Positions 18,661 through 28,761 are shown, counted from the first letter of the stretch. The stretch is 64,000 nt of DNA from JALORV01 sp963769745 (GCA_963769745.1 CAVYNB010000002.1:124001-188000), one strand, 5' to 3'. Numbers and translations are program-made. Notes: generated by a model not told the origin, from the letters alone.

Positions 18661-19213
18661 CCATGGTGGATGCCAGCTGCGCCGCCGTGGTCCCTTCAGC
18701 GCGGGCCTGCGAGCGAAGCGCTTCGAGCGCCCGGTCGTAGTCGATGCGCAACCGTTCCATCAGGATGCCGATCGCGATGTATTCGTCGCGGCCGGGGGCA
18801 CCGCCGCTGTCCGTCGCGATGGCCGGTGCCACCCTCAGTTCCTCCCAGCGCGCCAGCGCCGCGCGCACCGCCGGAACGATCTGGCGTACGTCGAGTGGCT
18901 TGACCAGGTAGCCCAGCGCTCCCATGCGGGTGGCTTCCTCGACGATATCGGCATCGCCGAAGGCCGACAGGAACATGAAACCCGTGCTGGTATTGGCAGC
19001 GAGGTAGCGTGCGACATCCATGCCCGACTTGCCCTGCATGCGCATGTCGAGGATGGCCAGGCTGGGCTTGTACTTGCGCGCCAGCAGGATTGCATCATCG
19101 CCGTTGTCGGCCTCGATCACCTCGAAGCCAGCCTGCTTCAGGCCCGCGACCAGGGTCGCCAGAACAAGCCGGTCGTCGTCGACGACGAGTATCAGGGGTT
19201 GCTGTTCGTTCAT
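18623..19213 (-). CDS. REC-ANTAR response regulator (NasT/EutV type antiterminator)
   Basis: A 196-residue regulator with a receiver (residues 6-125; acidic VDDDR, phosphoacceptor in LAILDMRMQGKSG, Lys in LVKPLD) and a C-terminal ANTAR domain (about 135-195). The ANTAR domain shows the helical AIGILMERLRIDYDRALEALR pattern. ANTAR proteins bind paired hairpins in nascent RNA and prevent transcription termination. The gene lies 51 bases downstream of a multi-PAS HisKA_2 kinase; HisKA_2 kinase plus ANTAR regulator is the known EutW/EutV pairing, so these two probably form a phosphorelay. RNA targets are not evident in the window. Confidence 0.85.
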   Translation of the reverse strand: MNEQQPLILVVDDDRLVLATLVAGLKQAGFEVIEADNGDDAILLARKYKPSLAILDMRMQGKSGMDVARYLAANTSTGFMFLSAFGDADIVEEATRMGALGYLVKPLDVRQIVPAVRAALARWEELRVAPAIATDSGGAPGRDEYIAIGILMERLRIDYDRALEALRSQARAEGTTAAQLASTMVEAANRLNSIPR

Positions 19214-19264
19214 CTTTGCTCGCTTGGGTGCACGTCGACGGCGTTGACCGCTCGTCGGTGTGAC

Positions 19265-22200
19265 TCAGACATTTTCCTCGCGTACTGCGGGCGGGAACAA
19301 TTGCAGCCGTGCCAGCACGACGCTGCCGGCGGAATCGATCGACAGTTTCGCGCCACGGCGCGGCAGCAGGGCCTTGACCAGGCCGAGTCCCGAAACGCTG
19401 GCGGCGATGTCCGCAAAGCTGAACCCCGGCTTCAGCTGCCCGGGATTTTCGATCACGAACTCCATGCCATCGGGCCGTGAGGCGACACGGACACAGATCG
19501 CGTCCGTGCGGCTGGCGCGGTGCTTGATCGCATTGGTCCCCAGTTCGTTGATGACCAGCGCCAGCGGCACCGCCTCGTTTTCCGGCAGACCGAAACGCCA
19601 CAGGTCCGGTGGCGGCGGCTCGAACCGGATCTCGACCCCGAACATGCTGGCCAGGTTCTGGAAGATGCCCTGCGCGACCCCGAGTACCGGCAGCGTGCCG
19701 GTGGCACGGATCTGAAGCCCGTGCACCTGTGCGATCGCCTGGATCTGCGCGGCAGCTTCCTCGAGTGCTGCGGCGACTTCCGGCCGGGCCACCGCCGCCT
19801 GCTGGATCAGGCCGGCCACACCCTGCAGGTTGTTCTTGATGCGGTGATGGACTTCACGCACCAGGATGTCACGCTGCTTGACGACTTCTTCCATGCGCTG
19901 GCGCTCGGCCGCCTCGCGTTCAGTCACGTCGTCGGCCACGCCGAACACGCGGATCGCGCCGTCTTCCATCCGCACCGGATTGAGCCGGACGCTGATCATG
20001 CAGACGCCACGCGTCGGGTGATTGATTCGGACCGTGAATTCCGAACGCAACAGCCTGCGCATGCGCGCGACCAGCCGGGGCAGCATGCGCAGCAGCTGCG
20101 GCGCGTCTTCGCTGACCACGTGTCTGCAGCGCGTGGCGCGGGTTCTCGACCAGTTCCTCGACCGGCGCTCCCACCAGCGACTGGTAGCGCGGGTTCACGT
20201 AGAGCACGCTCGAGAAGTCCCCCGTCATGATGAACACGAGCTGGTCGATGTTCTCGGCAAACTGGCGGAAGCGCGCCTCGGTTTCGCGCAATGCGACCTC
20301 GGCGCGGACTTCCTCGGTCAGGTCATCGATGATCGACATCACGTACCGGGGATGCGATTCGACCCCGGGCTCGGCCTCGAACAGCGGCACGACGCGCTGG
20401 TTCACCGTCAGGCGCTTGCCGTCGGCGCGCAGCATCACGTCGCGTGGCCGATCGACCTGCGATCCGGTCGCGAGTGCCTTGCGGTCCAGTTCGGCGTAAA
20501 GATCGGCGAACTGGCGCGCATAGACCTCGCGCCAGGTGCGGCCGACGACCTGATGGCGCGACAGTCCGGTGATCTGCTCGCCGGCGCGGTTCAGGCTGAC
20601 GAAGCGGCCGGTTTCGGCTTCGCGCACCGACACCAGCACCGGCAGGTTCTCCACGACGAGGTCGAGATAGTTGCGCACGCGCCGCAGTTCCTCCTCCGAG
20701 CGGCGGCGCGCATCGACGTCCATCAGCGAGACGATCAGGCCGCGCTCGGGTACGCCGGGCTCGAGCGGCCGGCCGTTGCCGGCGCACCAGAAGGTGCTGC
20801 CGTCGGCACGGCGCATCAGCAGCTCGAATGAATAGCGCTCGTCCTCGCCGGCTTCCATGGCCTCGGCACTGACCTGCTCCCAGTCGGACGGCAGTGCGAA
20901 GAGCGACGAGACCACGAGCTCGGAATAGTCGCGCGGGTCATAGCCAAAGAGGCGCTCGGTCGCCGCGTTTGCCTTCAGGATGAGGTCGTTCGACACGTAC
21001 AGCATCGCGACCAGTGCATTGTCGAAAATCAGCTGCAGTTCCGTCAGCGTCGAACGCAGCTCACGCTCCGAGCGCTTGCGTTCGTCGATGTCGACGAAGG
21101 CGAAGATGTAGCCGAGTTCCGGACGCTCGGGATTGACGGCGCGCCCCTGCACCGCGACCCAGATCGGATCGGCCTTGCGCCGGTACATGTAGAGCTCGAA
21201 CTCGCAGGCGCCGGTATCGCGGATGCGCGGATAGTGCTCGGCCAGGCTGGCCAGCAGCAGGTGATCCGTCGGGTGCGTGAAGAGCTGGATCTGCTTGACC
21301 AGGCCGCCGGGCTCGCAGGCCAGCAGATCCTCCATCGCGCTGTTGGCCCGTACCGGTCGGCCATCGCGCACGAACAGCAGCCCCACCAGCGCCGTGTCGA
21401 AGATCAGCTGCTGCTGCGCCAGCGCCGTATGCAGTTCCTCTTCCTGCTTCTTGCGCTCGGAGATGTCGAGGATCGACGCGATCATTCCCTGCGCACCGAC
21501 CTTCGCATCCACCTTTCGCAGGGACACCAGGCCCCAGAACGTTCCGCTGCGGCCGCGCATCAGTCCTTCGAAGGACGCCGGGCTCCCCGTCTGCAGCTGC
21601 GCACGCAGCGGAGTGATCGCCTCGAAGTAATCGGCCTCGGACGAAAACAGTGCACCGACCGGAGTGCCGACCAGCTCCGCGCCCGGGCGCCCGAACATCA
21701 GCTGCGCCTGCGCATTGCAGCGCACGACCCGATCGTCCTGCAGGTGCATCACGCCCATGGAAGTGGCGTCGAGCACGACGTTGAGTTCCAGCAGCGAGCG
21801 GCTCAGCGCCTCGCGCTGCCGTTTCATTTCCGAGATGTTCTGGAATGTGTAGATCGCCTCTCTCAGCGACTCGAGTCCCGGCGTCTCGGACTGGATCGGG
21901 CGCGCCTGCACCAGGCACCAGATCGGCTCGCCGTCCTTGCGGAACAGCACCACCTCGGCGCTGGTGGTCTGGTTCGCGCGCACGACCGGCATGCCGGATA
22001 TCTCGTTCGGCATGCGGTTGTCGCGATCGATGGTCAGGTCCCACAGCGGCATGCCGATGACCTGGCCATCGCGATAACCGAACATGTCGGCGAACTCGCG
22101 GTTCGCCAGCAGGATCTTGCCCGACATGGTCTGCGCCACGCCGACCGACATCGTTTCGAACAGCGTCTGCTGGTCGCGCAGCGCTACCTGCAGCTGCTCC

Positions 22201-23846
22201 TCGAAGATCTTGCGATCAGTGAAGTTTTCGAGCACGACCAGGTAGTGACGCAAGCCGCCGCCTGCGGCCACCGAGCGGACATTCAGCTTGGACCAGACCA
22301 GCCGGCCGTCGCGATGCACGAAGCGGCGCTCCGCCGCCTCGCTCTGCACGATGTCGCCGAGCAGCTGTTCGCGCATCGTGCGATAGCCGGGCTGATCGTC
22401 CGGAAGGACCAGCATCTCCGGGTCGTGCCCCATCAGCTCCTCGACCGGATAGCCGACAGTGTCGCTCGCCGCACGATTGGCGCCGATCACGCGGAAGCTC
22501 GCGTCGAGCAGGAGTGCCGCCACCGGGCTTTCGTCGAACAACGCCCGGAACCGCTCGGCGCTCTCGGTCAGCGCATCCTCGGCCCGCTTGCGCTCCGTGG
22601 CATCGCGAGCGAGCAGCAGGATGAACTCGCGGCCGCTCTGCTCGACCCGCTGCACCACCACCTCGACCGGGAAGGTCGAGCCGAACCGCGTCCGGTACGT
22701 CGCTTCGCCCTGATAGGCACCGCGCGCCAGCAACTGCTCGTAGAGTGTTTCGAATTCGCCCGCGCCCATGCCCGCATCGATCGAACCCAGCGACAGGCCG
22801 CGCAGGGCGTCGCGCTCGTAGCCGAGCGTCGACAGGGCTGTCTCATTGGCGTCGACCACGGTGCCGTGCCGGTCGACTTCGAGCACCATCTCGCCGACGC
22901 GCTCGAGCGCGCGTCGCAATGCGGTCAGCGAACCCTCGGCAAAGTGCTCACGATCGACGCGTTCGACCGTGATGAACACGCCATCGAAGCGGCCGTTCGC
23001 GTCGAACACCGGAGTGAGCTTGACCCGGACCCACGGCCGTTCGCCGTCGGGAAAGCGGGCCTCGACCTCGGTCGGAATACGGGAAACTCCGCTCGCCAGC
23101 CGCTGCAGTTCGATCTCCAGTCCGGCGAGCGCGGCAAGCCCCGGCGCATCGTGAAAGGCCTTGCCCAGGACCCCATCGGCCGCCACGCCAAGCAGCGCCT
23201 CGAGATGTTCGTTCCACACCCGATAGACACACTCGCGGTCGAGCACGCTGATGCCGATGCTGGCACTCGCCAGCAGGTCCTCGACGAACTCGGACGCCGC
23301 GCGTGTCGCGCGCATCGCCGACTTGGGCACGGTGATGTCGCGCAGCACCGCGGTCACATGCATGTGCGCCGGTTCGACCCCGGTTTCGATCTGCAGGCGC
23401 ACATCGAAGAGCTTCGGTCCGGTCGGGTGCGGGTACGAAAACTTGAACCAGCGCCCTTCCTGCGTTTCCAGCACGGCGGCCAGGCTCTCGTTCCACAGTG
23501 GCGCGAAATCGGCGAAGTGCTCGACATCCTCGAGCCGATGTTCGATGAACTGCCAGCGCGACACGGCCGTCGCGCGCTCGACCGCCGGATTCGCATAGAC
23601 GACCCGTCGCTCGGAATTGAAGCGAAGGATCGCGTCCGGACAGTCCTCGAAGTACGCCAGGCCGGGCGCCGCCGTGAACGCAGAACGTTCAGCCGGAGCC
23701 GCCGTGGCGCTACGACCGCCCGCGGGCGGAACGCCCAGTGCAAGCGCGCGGTCGCCCGACATCACGTCCGGCGCGACCAAGGCAACCGCGCCACGCCGCG
23801 TTGAGGGCGACGCGGGGCGTCGGAGCCGGGTCGTAGTGTCGGACAC
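19265..23846 (-). CDS. Ten-PAS HisKA_2 sensor histidine kinase (one frameshift)
   Basis: A soluble sensor kinase of about 1527 residues with ten successive PAS domains, then a HisKA_2 domain (LVREVHHRIKNNLQG) and a HATPase (VINELGTNAIKHR, GLGLVKALL). The frame is broken once, near 20119. Removing one base in CAGACACGTG joins the tenth PAS to its C-terminal half with normal sequence, so an insertion error is likely. The GTG at 23846 starts a protein that begins VSDTTTRLRR; upstream codons lack coding character. No membrane segments are seen, so the signals should be cytoplasmic. The ANTAR regulator downstream is the likely partner. Confidence 0.82.
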
Positions 23847-23974
23847 GCGTGTGCGGCGCAGGGTAGATGAAGTCGATTCAAGAATACTCCACGCCTGCCG
23901 CGGGACGCGCTTACCGACCCATCGGCAGACGCCACCGGAAGGCCGCGGGAGCCCGATTTGCCGAAACGGGTGAC

Positions 23975-24001
23975 TAAAGATCCCCACGCGAGTGCCGAAC
24001 T
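23975..24001 (+). promoter_or_regulatory. Sigma-28 (FliA) promoter for flgMN
   Basis: TAAA at 23975-23978 is followed after 15 bases by GCCGAACT at 23994-24001. The sigma-28 consensus is TAAA-N15-GCCGATAA; the spacing is exact, the -35 perfect and the -10 agrees at five or six of eight positions. It lies 27 bases before the flgM ATG. This fits the class 3 promoter expected for the anti-sigma factor gene. Confidence 0.65.
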
Positions 24002-24028
24002 CCGACGCATTGCCTTTGCGATGCGTCC

Positions 24029-24292
24029 ATGAAAACGACCCTCCTTCCCGAAGCCCTCAGATACGACTGGATCGGTCCGCTGGCCGGCCTGCCCTCCCCG
24101 ACCGTTGCCTGCACCGAGATCGCCCGCGGGCCCGGGATGGCAGCCCGCCTCCAGACGCTCATGGTCAAGGGCATTGACGGCGTTCGCGTGGCGGCCGTGC
24201 AGGAAGTCATCAGGGCAGGCCGCTATGTCGCCGACACCGACGAGGTGGCCGCGGGCGTCCTCGCCGCAATCGCTCCCGGCCGGAGGCACTGA
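24029..24292 (+). CDS. flgM: FlgM-like anti-sigma-28 factor
   Basis: An 87-residue protein whose second half (DGVRVAAVQEVIRAGRYVAD then TDEVAAGVLAAI) follows the FlgM sigma-28-binding pattern of two short helices around a GxYxVD turn. FlgM holds FliA inactive until it is exported through the finished hook-basal body. It is followed after three bases by a FlgN-like gene, the usual flgMN order, and preceded by a FliA-type promoter. The N-terminal half is poorly conserved, as in the family. Context makes the call firm despite low sequence identity. Confidence 0.8.
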   Translation: MKTTLLPEALRYDWIGPLAGLPSPTVACTEIARGPGMAARLQTLMVKGIDGVRVAAVQEVIRAGRYVADTDEVAAGVLAAIAPGRRH

Positions 24293-24295
24293 GCC

Positions 24296-24619
24296 ATGGG
24301 CGACAACCCGGCAGCACACCTGTTCGCCGAACTGATCCATGCGCTGCACGACGAAAGTGATGCGCTGGTCGCCAACGATGCGGCGCGCCTGACCGATGCC
24401 GCTCATCGCAAGGAACACCTGCTGCGCCTGCTGGCTCCACAGGCCAACGCGCTGCGCGCGATGCGGCGATCCGGCTGCGATGAACTGGAGCGATTTGCTC
24501 GCGAGGCGGCGCAACTGACGGCCCTCGATGGTGGTCATACGGTCAGCAATCTGGCGACTTCAGGCGCGGCCGCAGTCACGGGACGAATGGCCGCCGTCCG
24601 CGCCGCGGATTCCGATTGA
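24296..24619 (+). CDS. flgN: FlgN-like flagellar export chaperone
   Basis: A 107-residue, strongly helical protein starting three bases after flgM. FlgN is the export chaperone for the hook-filament junction proteins FlgK and FlgL. The heptad-like helix LFAELIHALHDESDALVAND followed by a K-E-H-L-L-R-L-L stretch fits the FlgN pattern of helices that keep the substrate unfolded. The C-terminus is short and Ala-rich. The family is weakly conserved, so this is based on size, helical character and position next to flgM. Confidence 0.75.
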   Translation: MGDNPAAHLFAELIHALHDESDALVANDAARLTDAAHRKEHLLRLLAPQANALRAMRRSGCDELERFAREAAQLTALDGGHTVSNLATSGAAAVTGRMAAVRAADSD

Positions 24620-24693
24620 TCGGCTGCGCGACGCCGCGAACATCGGCCTGGCCTGGCCGCGCCGCCAGCGCACTCAGTCGGTTCGAATCCTGA

Positions 24694-25431
24694 CTACCAG
24701 TTCTTGAGCTTGGACCGCAGGCGGGCCACCGCCTGGCTGTGCAGCTGACAGACGCGCGACTCGGTAATGCCCATCACGGCGCCGATTTCGCGCAGATTCA
24801 GGTCCTGCTCGTAGTACAGGCTCATCAGCAGCTTTTCGCGCTCCGGCAGTTCGTCGATGGCCGCGACCAGCGCATGACGGAAGCGCTTGTCGCGCAGCTG
24901 TTCGCTGGGCTCGGCTCCGTTGACGACGAAGTGGCGCTCCAGGTAATCGTCATCGTCGTCGAAGCTGCCGAGATCGTCGAGATACACCAGCTGGGATCCG
25001 CGCGCCTCGCTCAGCATCTCGCGATAGTCGGCGATCGGCAAGCCCAGCTCCTCGGCGATTTCCGCTTCATGCGGTGCACGCATCAACTTGCCCTCGAGCC
25101 GGTGGATTGCATTTTCGATATCACGCTGGCTCTTGCGTGCAGAGCGCGGTAGCCAGTCATTGGCACGCAGCTCGTCCAGCATCGCGCCACGCACTCGCTG
25201 CGAGGCATACACCTCGAACTGCGTGCCCTGTGACTCCTCGTAGCGGCAGATCGCGTCCATCAGCCCCATCATGCCGGCCTGGATCATGTCGTCGAGCTCG
25301 ACGTTGGCCGGAAGCTTGGCGACCATCTGATGCGCTATGCGGCGAACCAGCGGCGTGTAACGACGCACATAGTCGTGCCTCTCGAACAGTCGCGGAGACG
25401 TATAGCTGTACAGAAACGCTTCGTTTTTCAC
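24694..25431 (-). CDS. fliA: FliA, flagellar sigma factor 28
   Basis: A 245-residue sigma-70-family factor for late flagellar and chemotaxis genes. Region 2 reads VELDDMIQAGMMGLMDAI and FEVYASQRVRGAMLDELR. Region 3 follows, and region 4 ends in NLREIGAVMGITESRVCQLH, a helix-turn-helix that reads the -35 element. The frame extends upstream, but I chose the GTG at 25431 (VKNEAFLYSY), which gives the usual FliA length and has a GGGG-rich ribosome site. It is convergent with flgMN, whose product inhibits it. No frameshift. Confidence 0.93.
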   Translation of the reverse strand: MKNEAFLYSYTSPRLFERHDYVRRYTPLVRRIAHQMVAKLPANVELDDMIQAGMMGLMDAICRYEESQGTQFEVYASQRVRGAMLDELRANDWLPRSARKSQRDIENAIHRLEGKLMRAPHEAEIAEELGLPIADYREMLSEARGSQLVYLDDLGSFDDDDDYLERHFVVNGAEPSEQLRDKRFRHALVAAIDELPEREKLLMSLYYEQDLNLREIGAVMGITESRVCQLHSQAVARLRSKLKNW

Positions 25432-25708
25432 GACCCACCCCACTGACCCGATGACCCGCATTCTTCGGGGGCGGTGCATTTCGCGAAGGGGCGAATATCG
25501 GCAAGAAGCCCGGACATTTAAGGGGCGCCGCTGAAAATTCCTCGAGTGCCCAATCGTTCGGATGAGGACGGTCGACCGCTCGTCGGCGCGGTGCGAAATG
25601 CGCCCTGTTGCCGTCCCATTCCCGGTGGCGTCCTGCTCAAGCGTGAGAACCGTCCAACCGATGCAATGGTTCATGCAGCAACCGGACGCTCGCCCACGGA
25701 CTCTCCCA

Positions 25709-26140
25709 ATGACACGCGCAAAACTCATGAAGCAACTCGCCGAGATCGCCACGCGCCCGCTGGTGGACACGATGCATCAGCCCGTGCCTGCGGAACGCGT
25801 GCCCGAGTCGGCCGAACGCGACCTGTACGTGTGGTTCGAAGACACGTCGGCCCGGGCCACCGAAGGACGGCGCGGCATCGCCGGCCTGCCGGAGTCATTG
25901 CTGCCCTATGCACGCGGCATGCGCGTCGTGGAGCGCCGGTTTGCCGAGGGCCACATGCATCTGCTCGCCGCTGTACGACTGAAGTGCAAGGGCGAAACCG
26001 CCGATCGCATCGCGTCGCTCTACACGTCCGCGCTGTCGGTCGGCACGGTTGCGTGGATCGGCACTGGCGCACAGTACGAACGGACCTGGACCGAGATGTA
26101 CGGCACGAGAGCCCTGCTGCCGCGACCCGCGACCAGCTGA
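25709..26140 (+). CDS. Uncharacterised protein divergent from fliA
   Basis: A 143-residue protein that I do not recognise. From the chosen ATG (25709) it starts MTRAKLMKQLAEIATRPL and is mixed helical, with no signal peptide, no membrane helix and no known catalytic motif. It sits inside the flagellar regulatory block, divergent from fliA and convergent with ycgR, so a motility-related role is possible but not shown. The open frame continues about 50 codons upstream, with less protein-like composition. Confidence 0.55.
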   Translation: MTRAKLMKQLAEIATRPLVDTMHQPVPAERVPESAERDLYVWFEDTSARATEGRRGIAGLPESLLPYARGMRVVERRFAEGHMHLLAAVRLKCKGETADRIASLYTSALSVGTVAWIGTGAQYERTWTEMYGTRALLPRPATS

Positions 26141-26263
26141 GCCAAGCACGTCCCGCCCGGCGAGCCACCGTCAAGGTGGCGCCGCCTCCTCCCTGTCACG
26201 CCCGATTCTCGACGGCGAATTGCGTCGACGCCACCGCTTTGAGCCGCCGCAGGAGTCCCTGAG

Positions 26264-27013
26264 TCAGTCGGTGCGACGCATCTCAGGTGTTTCCGCAGGC
26301 AGCGCGACACTGCCGATCAGCTGCTGCAGCCCATTGCGGACGGCGGCCGTCAGGCCCACGAATTCGCAGCCGATCCGCTCGGCGTCCCGCTCGCCCACCA
26401 GCGGTTCTATATGTCGCACGCGCAAGGTGACGTCTACACGACGGCCGCTGGAGGTCTGGATCTGGCAACGTTCGATCACACGATCGACAGCAAACAGACT
26501 ACGGTCACACGGTCCCTGCAGCGACAGGCCACCGAGACTGAGGTCGCTGACCCGCAGGGCGTAGTACTGCATCGAACCGATGGCCCGCGGGACATGGCAC
26601 AGCAGGGCCGGCGTCTTCACCCGCAACGAAGTCCGACGTTGCAGTCGCAGCATCTCGTGCGGTAACGGCAGCCGAAACGCCGCGCCGTTGGGTGTGAGCG
26701 CTTGCCCGCGCCCGGTCGTGAACTGCAGCTTCACGTTATCGATGAAGCCGACCATGACCAGCGAGCCTGCGGCCGCGATGGCCGAACGGGCGACGGCATC
26801 CACCGTCAGGTCGACGATCAGTTCGTCAGCGCCGGCATGGACATCGAGCACGCTGCCGACGGCAAAGGCGGTGTCATTGCCGTAGTACAGCGTCACCAGC
26901 AGGTGCAGATCGCGTAGCTGCCGCAGCGCGGACACGATTTCGACGCGCGAACGGACCACGAACCGCGCCATCGATGGCGACGGCGGTTCTGGAAACGGCG
27001 AGGTCATCCCCAT
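26264..27013 (-). CDS. ycgR: YcgR-like PilZ cyclic-di-GMP flagellar brake
   Basis: A 249-residue protein with an N-terminal YcgR-type domain (about 20-115) and a C-terminal PilZ domain (about 125-235). The c-di-GMP-binding motifs are present: RRTSLR (RxxxR) and DLSLGGLSL (DxSxxG). In enterobacteria YcgR binds the flagellar motor when c-di-GMP is high and slows swimming. It lies 37 bases downstream of fliT on the same strand, consistent with a motility operon. A second YcgR-like gene is at 29.2-30 kb, so the two may differ in partner or affinity. Confidence 0.85.
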   Translation of the reverse strand: MGMTSPFPEPPSPSMARFVVRSRVEIVSALRQLRDLHLLVTLYYGNDTAFAVGSVLDVHAGADELIVDLTVDAVARSAIAAAGSLVMVGFIDNVKLQFTTGRGQALTPNGAAFRLPLPHEMLRLQRRTSLRVKTPALLCHVPRAIGSMQYYALRVSDLSLGGLSLQGPCDRSLFAVDRVIERCQIQTSSGRRVDVTLRVRHIEPLVGERDAERIGCEFVGLTAAVRNGLQQLIGSVALPAETPEMRRTD

Positions 27014-27050
27014 GGGATCAGTGCCTTCGGTGCCGACCGGCGCACGGCCG

Positions 27051-27347
27051 TCACCGTGCAGACGGCCCGTCGTTGCGGCGGCCGCCGGTCAGCAGCGCTT
27101 CCAGCTGTTTGAGCCAGGGTTCCGACAGTTCCCGGATCTCGGCGTCGTCCGCGAGGATCATTCGCAGCAGCGCGAGCCGCTGTCGCCGCTCGGCGGCGAC
27201 ACGGCCGTCGGCGTGGGCCTGCTTGAGTCGAGCGATCAGCCGGCGGCAGGTCTCTTCCTCGCGCCCGACCTCATCCCAGTCCTCGACGCGTGCGGCTTCG
27301 AGCATGCGCCGGCTTGCGCCGGCAATCGCTTCATAGTGTTCGATCAT
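27051..27347 (-). CDS. fliT: FliT-like flagellar chaperone
   Basis: A 98-residue helical protein from the ATG at 27347 (MIEHYEAIAGASRRMLEAA). FliT is the export chaperone of the filament cap FliD and, in enterobacteria, also inhibits FlhDC. The helical segments with conserved W (EDWDEVGREEETCRRLI) and the LLRMILADDAEIREL region fit the family. It is divergent from flhDC and upstream of ycgR. The 15 extra codons of the longer frame overlap the regulatory region and are not needed. Confidence 0.8.
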   Translation of the reverse strand: MIEHYEAIAGASRRMLEAARVEDWDEVGREEETCRRLIARLKQAHADGRVAAERRQRLALLRMILADDAEIRELSEPWLKQLEALLTGGRRNDGPSAR

Positions 27348-27742
27348 CGAGCACCGTTCGGTGTTCTCACGTTGCCCATCGTCCGGCGGCATCTGTTCCC
27401 CATAGTGGCGCCCGCGGCGCCGTCCTCCACGCCGTGGACTCTAGCGAGCCGCGCGCCGTGTACATCGCCGAAGTGGACGGTCAATCCTGCGTCTTTTCGA
27501 GCGGGCACGTCCGCACTTCTGGATGCGCAGATCCGGCAACTGGTTCCCGCGATTGCGCGCTCTCCAGCCATTCCAGCGGAGCTTTGAGCCGATGTAGGAA
27601 AAAGCCCTACACGGGGACTGGACCCAGGCCGACATGCCGCCGGGCAGTGCACCGATTCAACGCGGACGGATCCATTCTCACAATGGCGTCACTTCGTAAC
27701 CAACGTGCCCGCCGAATCGGGCCAACAGCAGGAGGGACCCAC
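27348..27742. promoter_or_regulatory. Divergent control region fliT / flhDC with a TGTAGG-N7-CCTACA dyad
   Basis: About 395 bases without a convincing gene between divergent fliT and flhD. An inverted repeat TGTAGG (27593-27598) and CCTACA (27606-27611), separated by seven bases, lies about 130 bases upstream of the flhD start and could be a regulator site. GGAGGG at 27731-27736 is the flhD ribosome site. No clear sigma-70 hexamers were assigned. Confidence 0.5.
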
Positions 27743-28093
27743 ATGAGCACCATCGCCGCCAGCAACGAACAACTGCTCCAGGAAATCCGCGAGGCCAACC
27801 TCGCCTACCTGGTGCTTGCCCAGCACATGATCCGCGCCGACAAGGCACAGGCGCTGTATCGCCTGGGTGTCTCGGAAGAAGTCGCGACGATCATCGACCA
27901 GCTCTCCCCGGCGCAATTGATGAAGATCGCCGGCTCCAACCAGCTGATCCTGCGCTTCCGCTTCGACGACGACATGGTGTGGAACCTGCTGACGAGCCAC
28001 AGCAAGAGCAAGTCGACCGCTGCCGGTGCCGCCGTTGCCGGCCTGCACGCCAACATCGTGATGGCCGGCCAGCTGGCCGACGTCACCGCCTGA
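27743..28093 (+). CDS. flhD: FlhD, flagellar master regulator subunit
   Basis: A 116-residue subunit of the FlhD4C2 activator of class 2 flagellar genes. The N-terminal helices (LLQEIREANLAYLVLAQHMI, then RADKAQALYRLG) and the segment ILRFRF-DDDMVWNLLT are typical FlhD. The start has a strong ribosome site (GGAGGG, 6 bases upstream). It ends 25 bases before flhC. FlhDC control of flagella is found in beta- and gammaproteobacteria, which helps place this organism. Confidence 0.95.
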   Translation: MSTIAASNEQLLQEIREANLAYLVLAQHMIRADKAQALYRLGVSEEVATIIDQLSPAQLMKIAGSNQLILRFRFDDDMVWNLLTSHSKSKSTAAGAAVAGLHANIVMAGQLADVTA

Positions 28094-28118
28094 TCAGGCC
28101 GTCGCGGGGAGCCACGTC

Positions 28119-28673
28119 ATGCGCATCAAGAGCATCGTTTCCGAGAGCCGCCAGATCCAGCGTGCGATCGCCCTGATCAAGCTGGGCGCGCGCCTGCAGG
28201 TGCTGGAGTCCGAGACCGACCTGAGCTACGAGCGCCTGCTGCGCCTGTACAAGGAAGTCCAGGGCGAATCGCCGGCGCGCGGCATGCTGCCGTTCTCGAC
28301 CGACTGGTTCATGACCTGGCAACCGAACATTCATTCGTCGCTGTTCCTGAACATGTACGAGTACCTGGACAAGAGCAGCGAACTCGAAGAGATCGACGCC
28401 ATCATCAAGGCCTATGAGCTGTATCTCGAGCAGATCCGTGCGCAGGGACTCGAGCCGCTGCTGTCGGTGACGCGCGCCTGGCGCCTGGTGAAGTTCGTCG
28501 ACGCCGGCATGGTCACGCTGACCTCCTGCTGCAAGTGCGGCGGCAAGTTCGTCACGCACACCTTCGAGCTGACCAAGGATTACGTCTGCGGCCTGTGCGA
28601 GCCCCCGGCCCGCGCCGGCAAGGGCAAGGCCCAGATCACGACGACCGCCGCTGCCGACGAGACGCTGCACTGA
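28119..28673 (+). CDS. flhC: FlhC, flagellar master regulator subunit
   Basis: A 184-residue DNA-binding and zinc-binding partner of FlhD. The four-cysteine zinc cluster is visible as CCKCGG and CGLC near residues 138-165, and the motifs LPFSTDWFMTWQPN and HSSLFLNMYEYL are diagnostic. The last 20 or so residues are a low-complexity tail. A strong intrinsic terminator follows at 28762. Confidence 0.95.
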   Translation: MRIKSIVSESRQIQRAIALIKLGARLQVLESETDLSYERLLRLYKEVQGESPARGMLPFSTDWFMTWQPNIHSSLFLNMYEYLDKSSELEEIDAIIKAYELYLEQIRAQGLEPLLSVTRAWRLVKFVDAGMVTLTSCCKCGGKFVTHTFELTKDYVCGLCEPPARAGKGKAQITTTAAADETLH

Positions 28674-28761
28674 TTCCAATTCCGTCGGGCGACCGACGGA
28701 TTGCCGGTGGAGGCCACGGTCACCGGTACGTTCTTGAGTGGCATTCCTTTCCTCCGCTATT

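Noticed and set aside
21234..23804. Plus-strand open frame of 856 codons
   Set aside because: It is antisense to the ten-PAS kinase, with His/Arg/Gln-rich composition and no recognisable domains.
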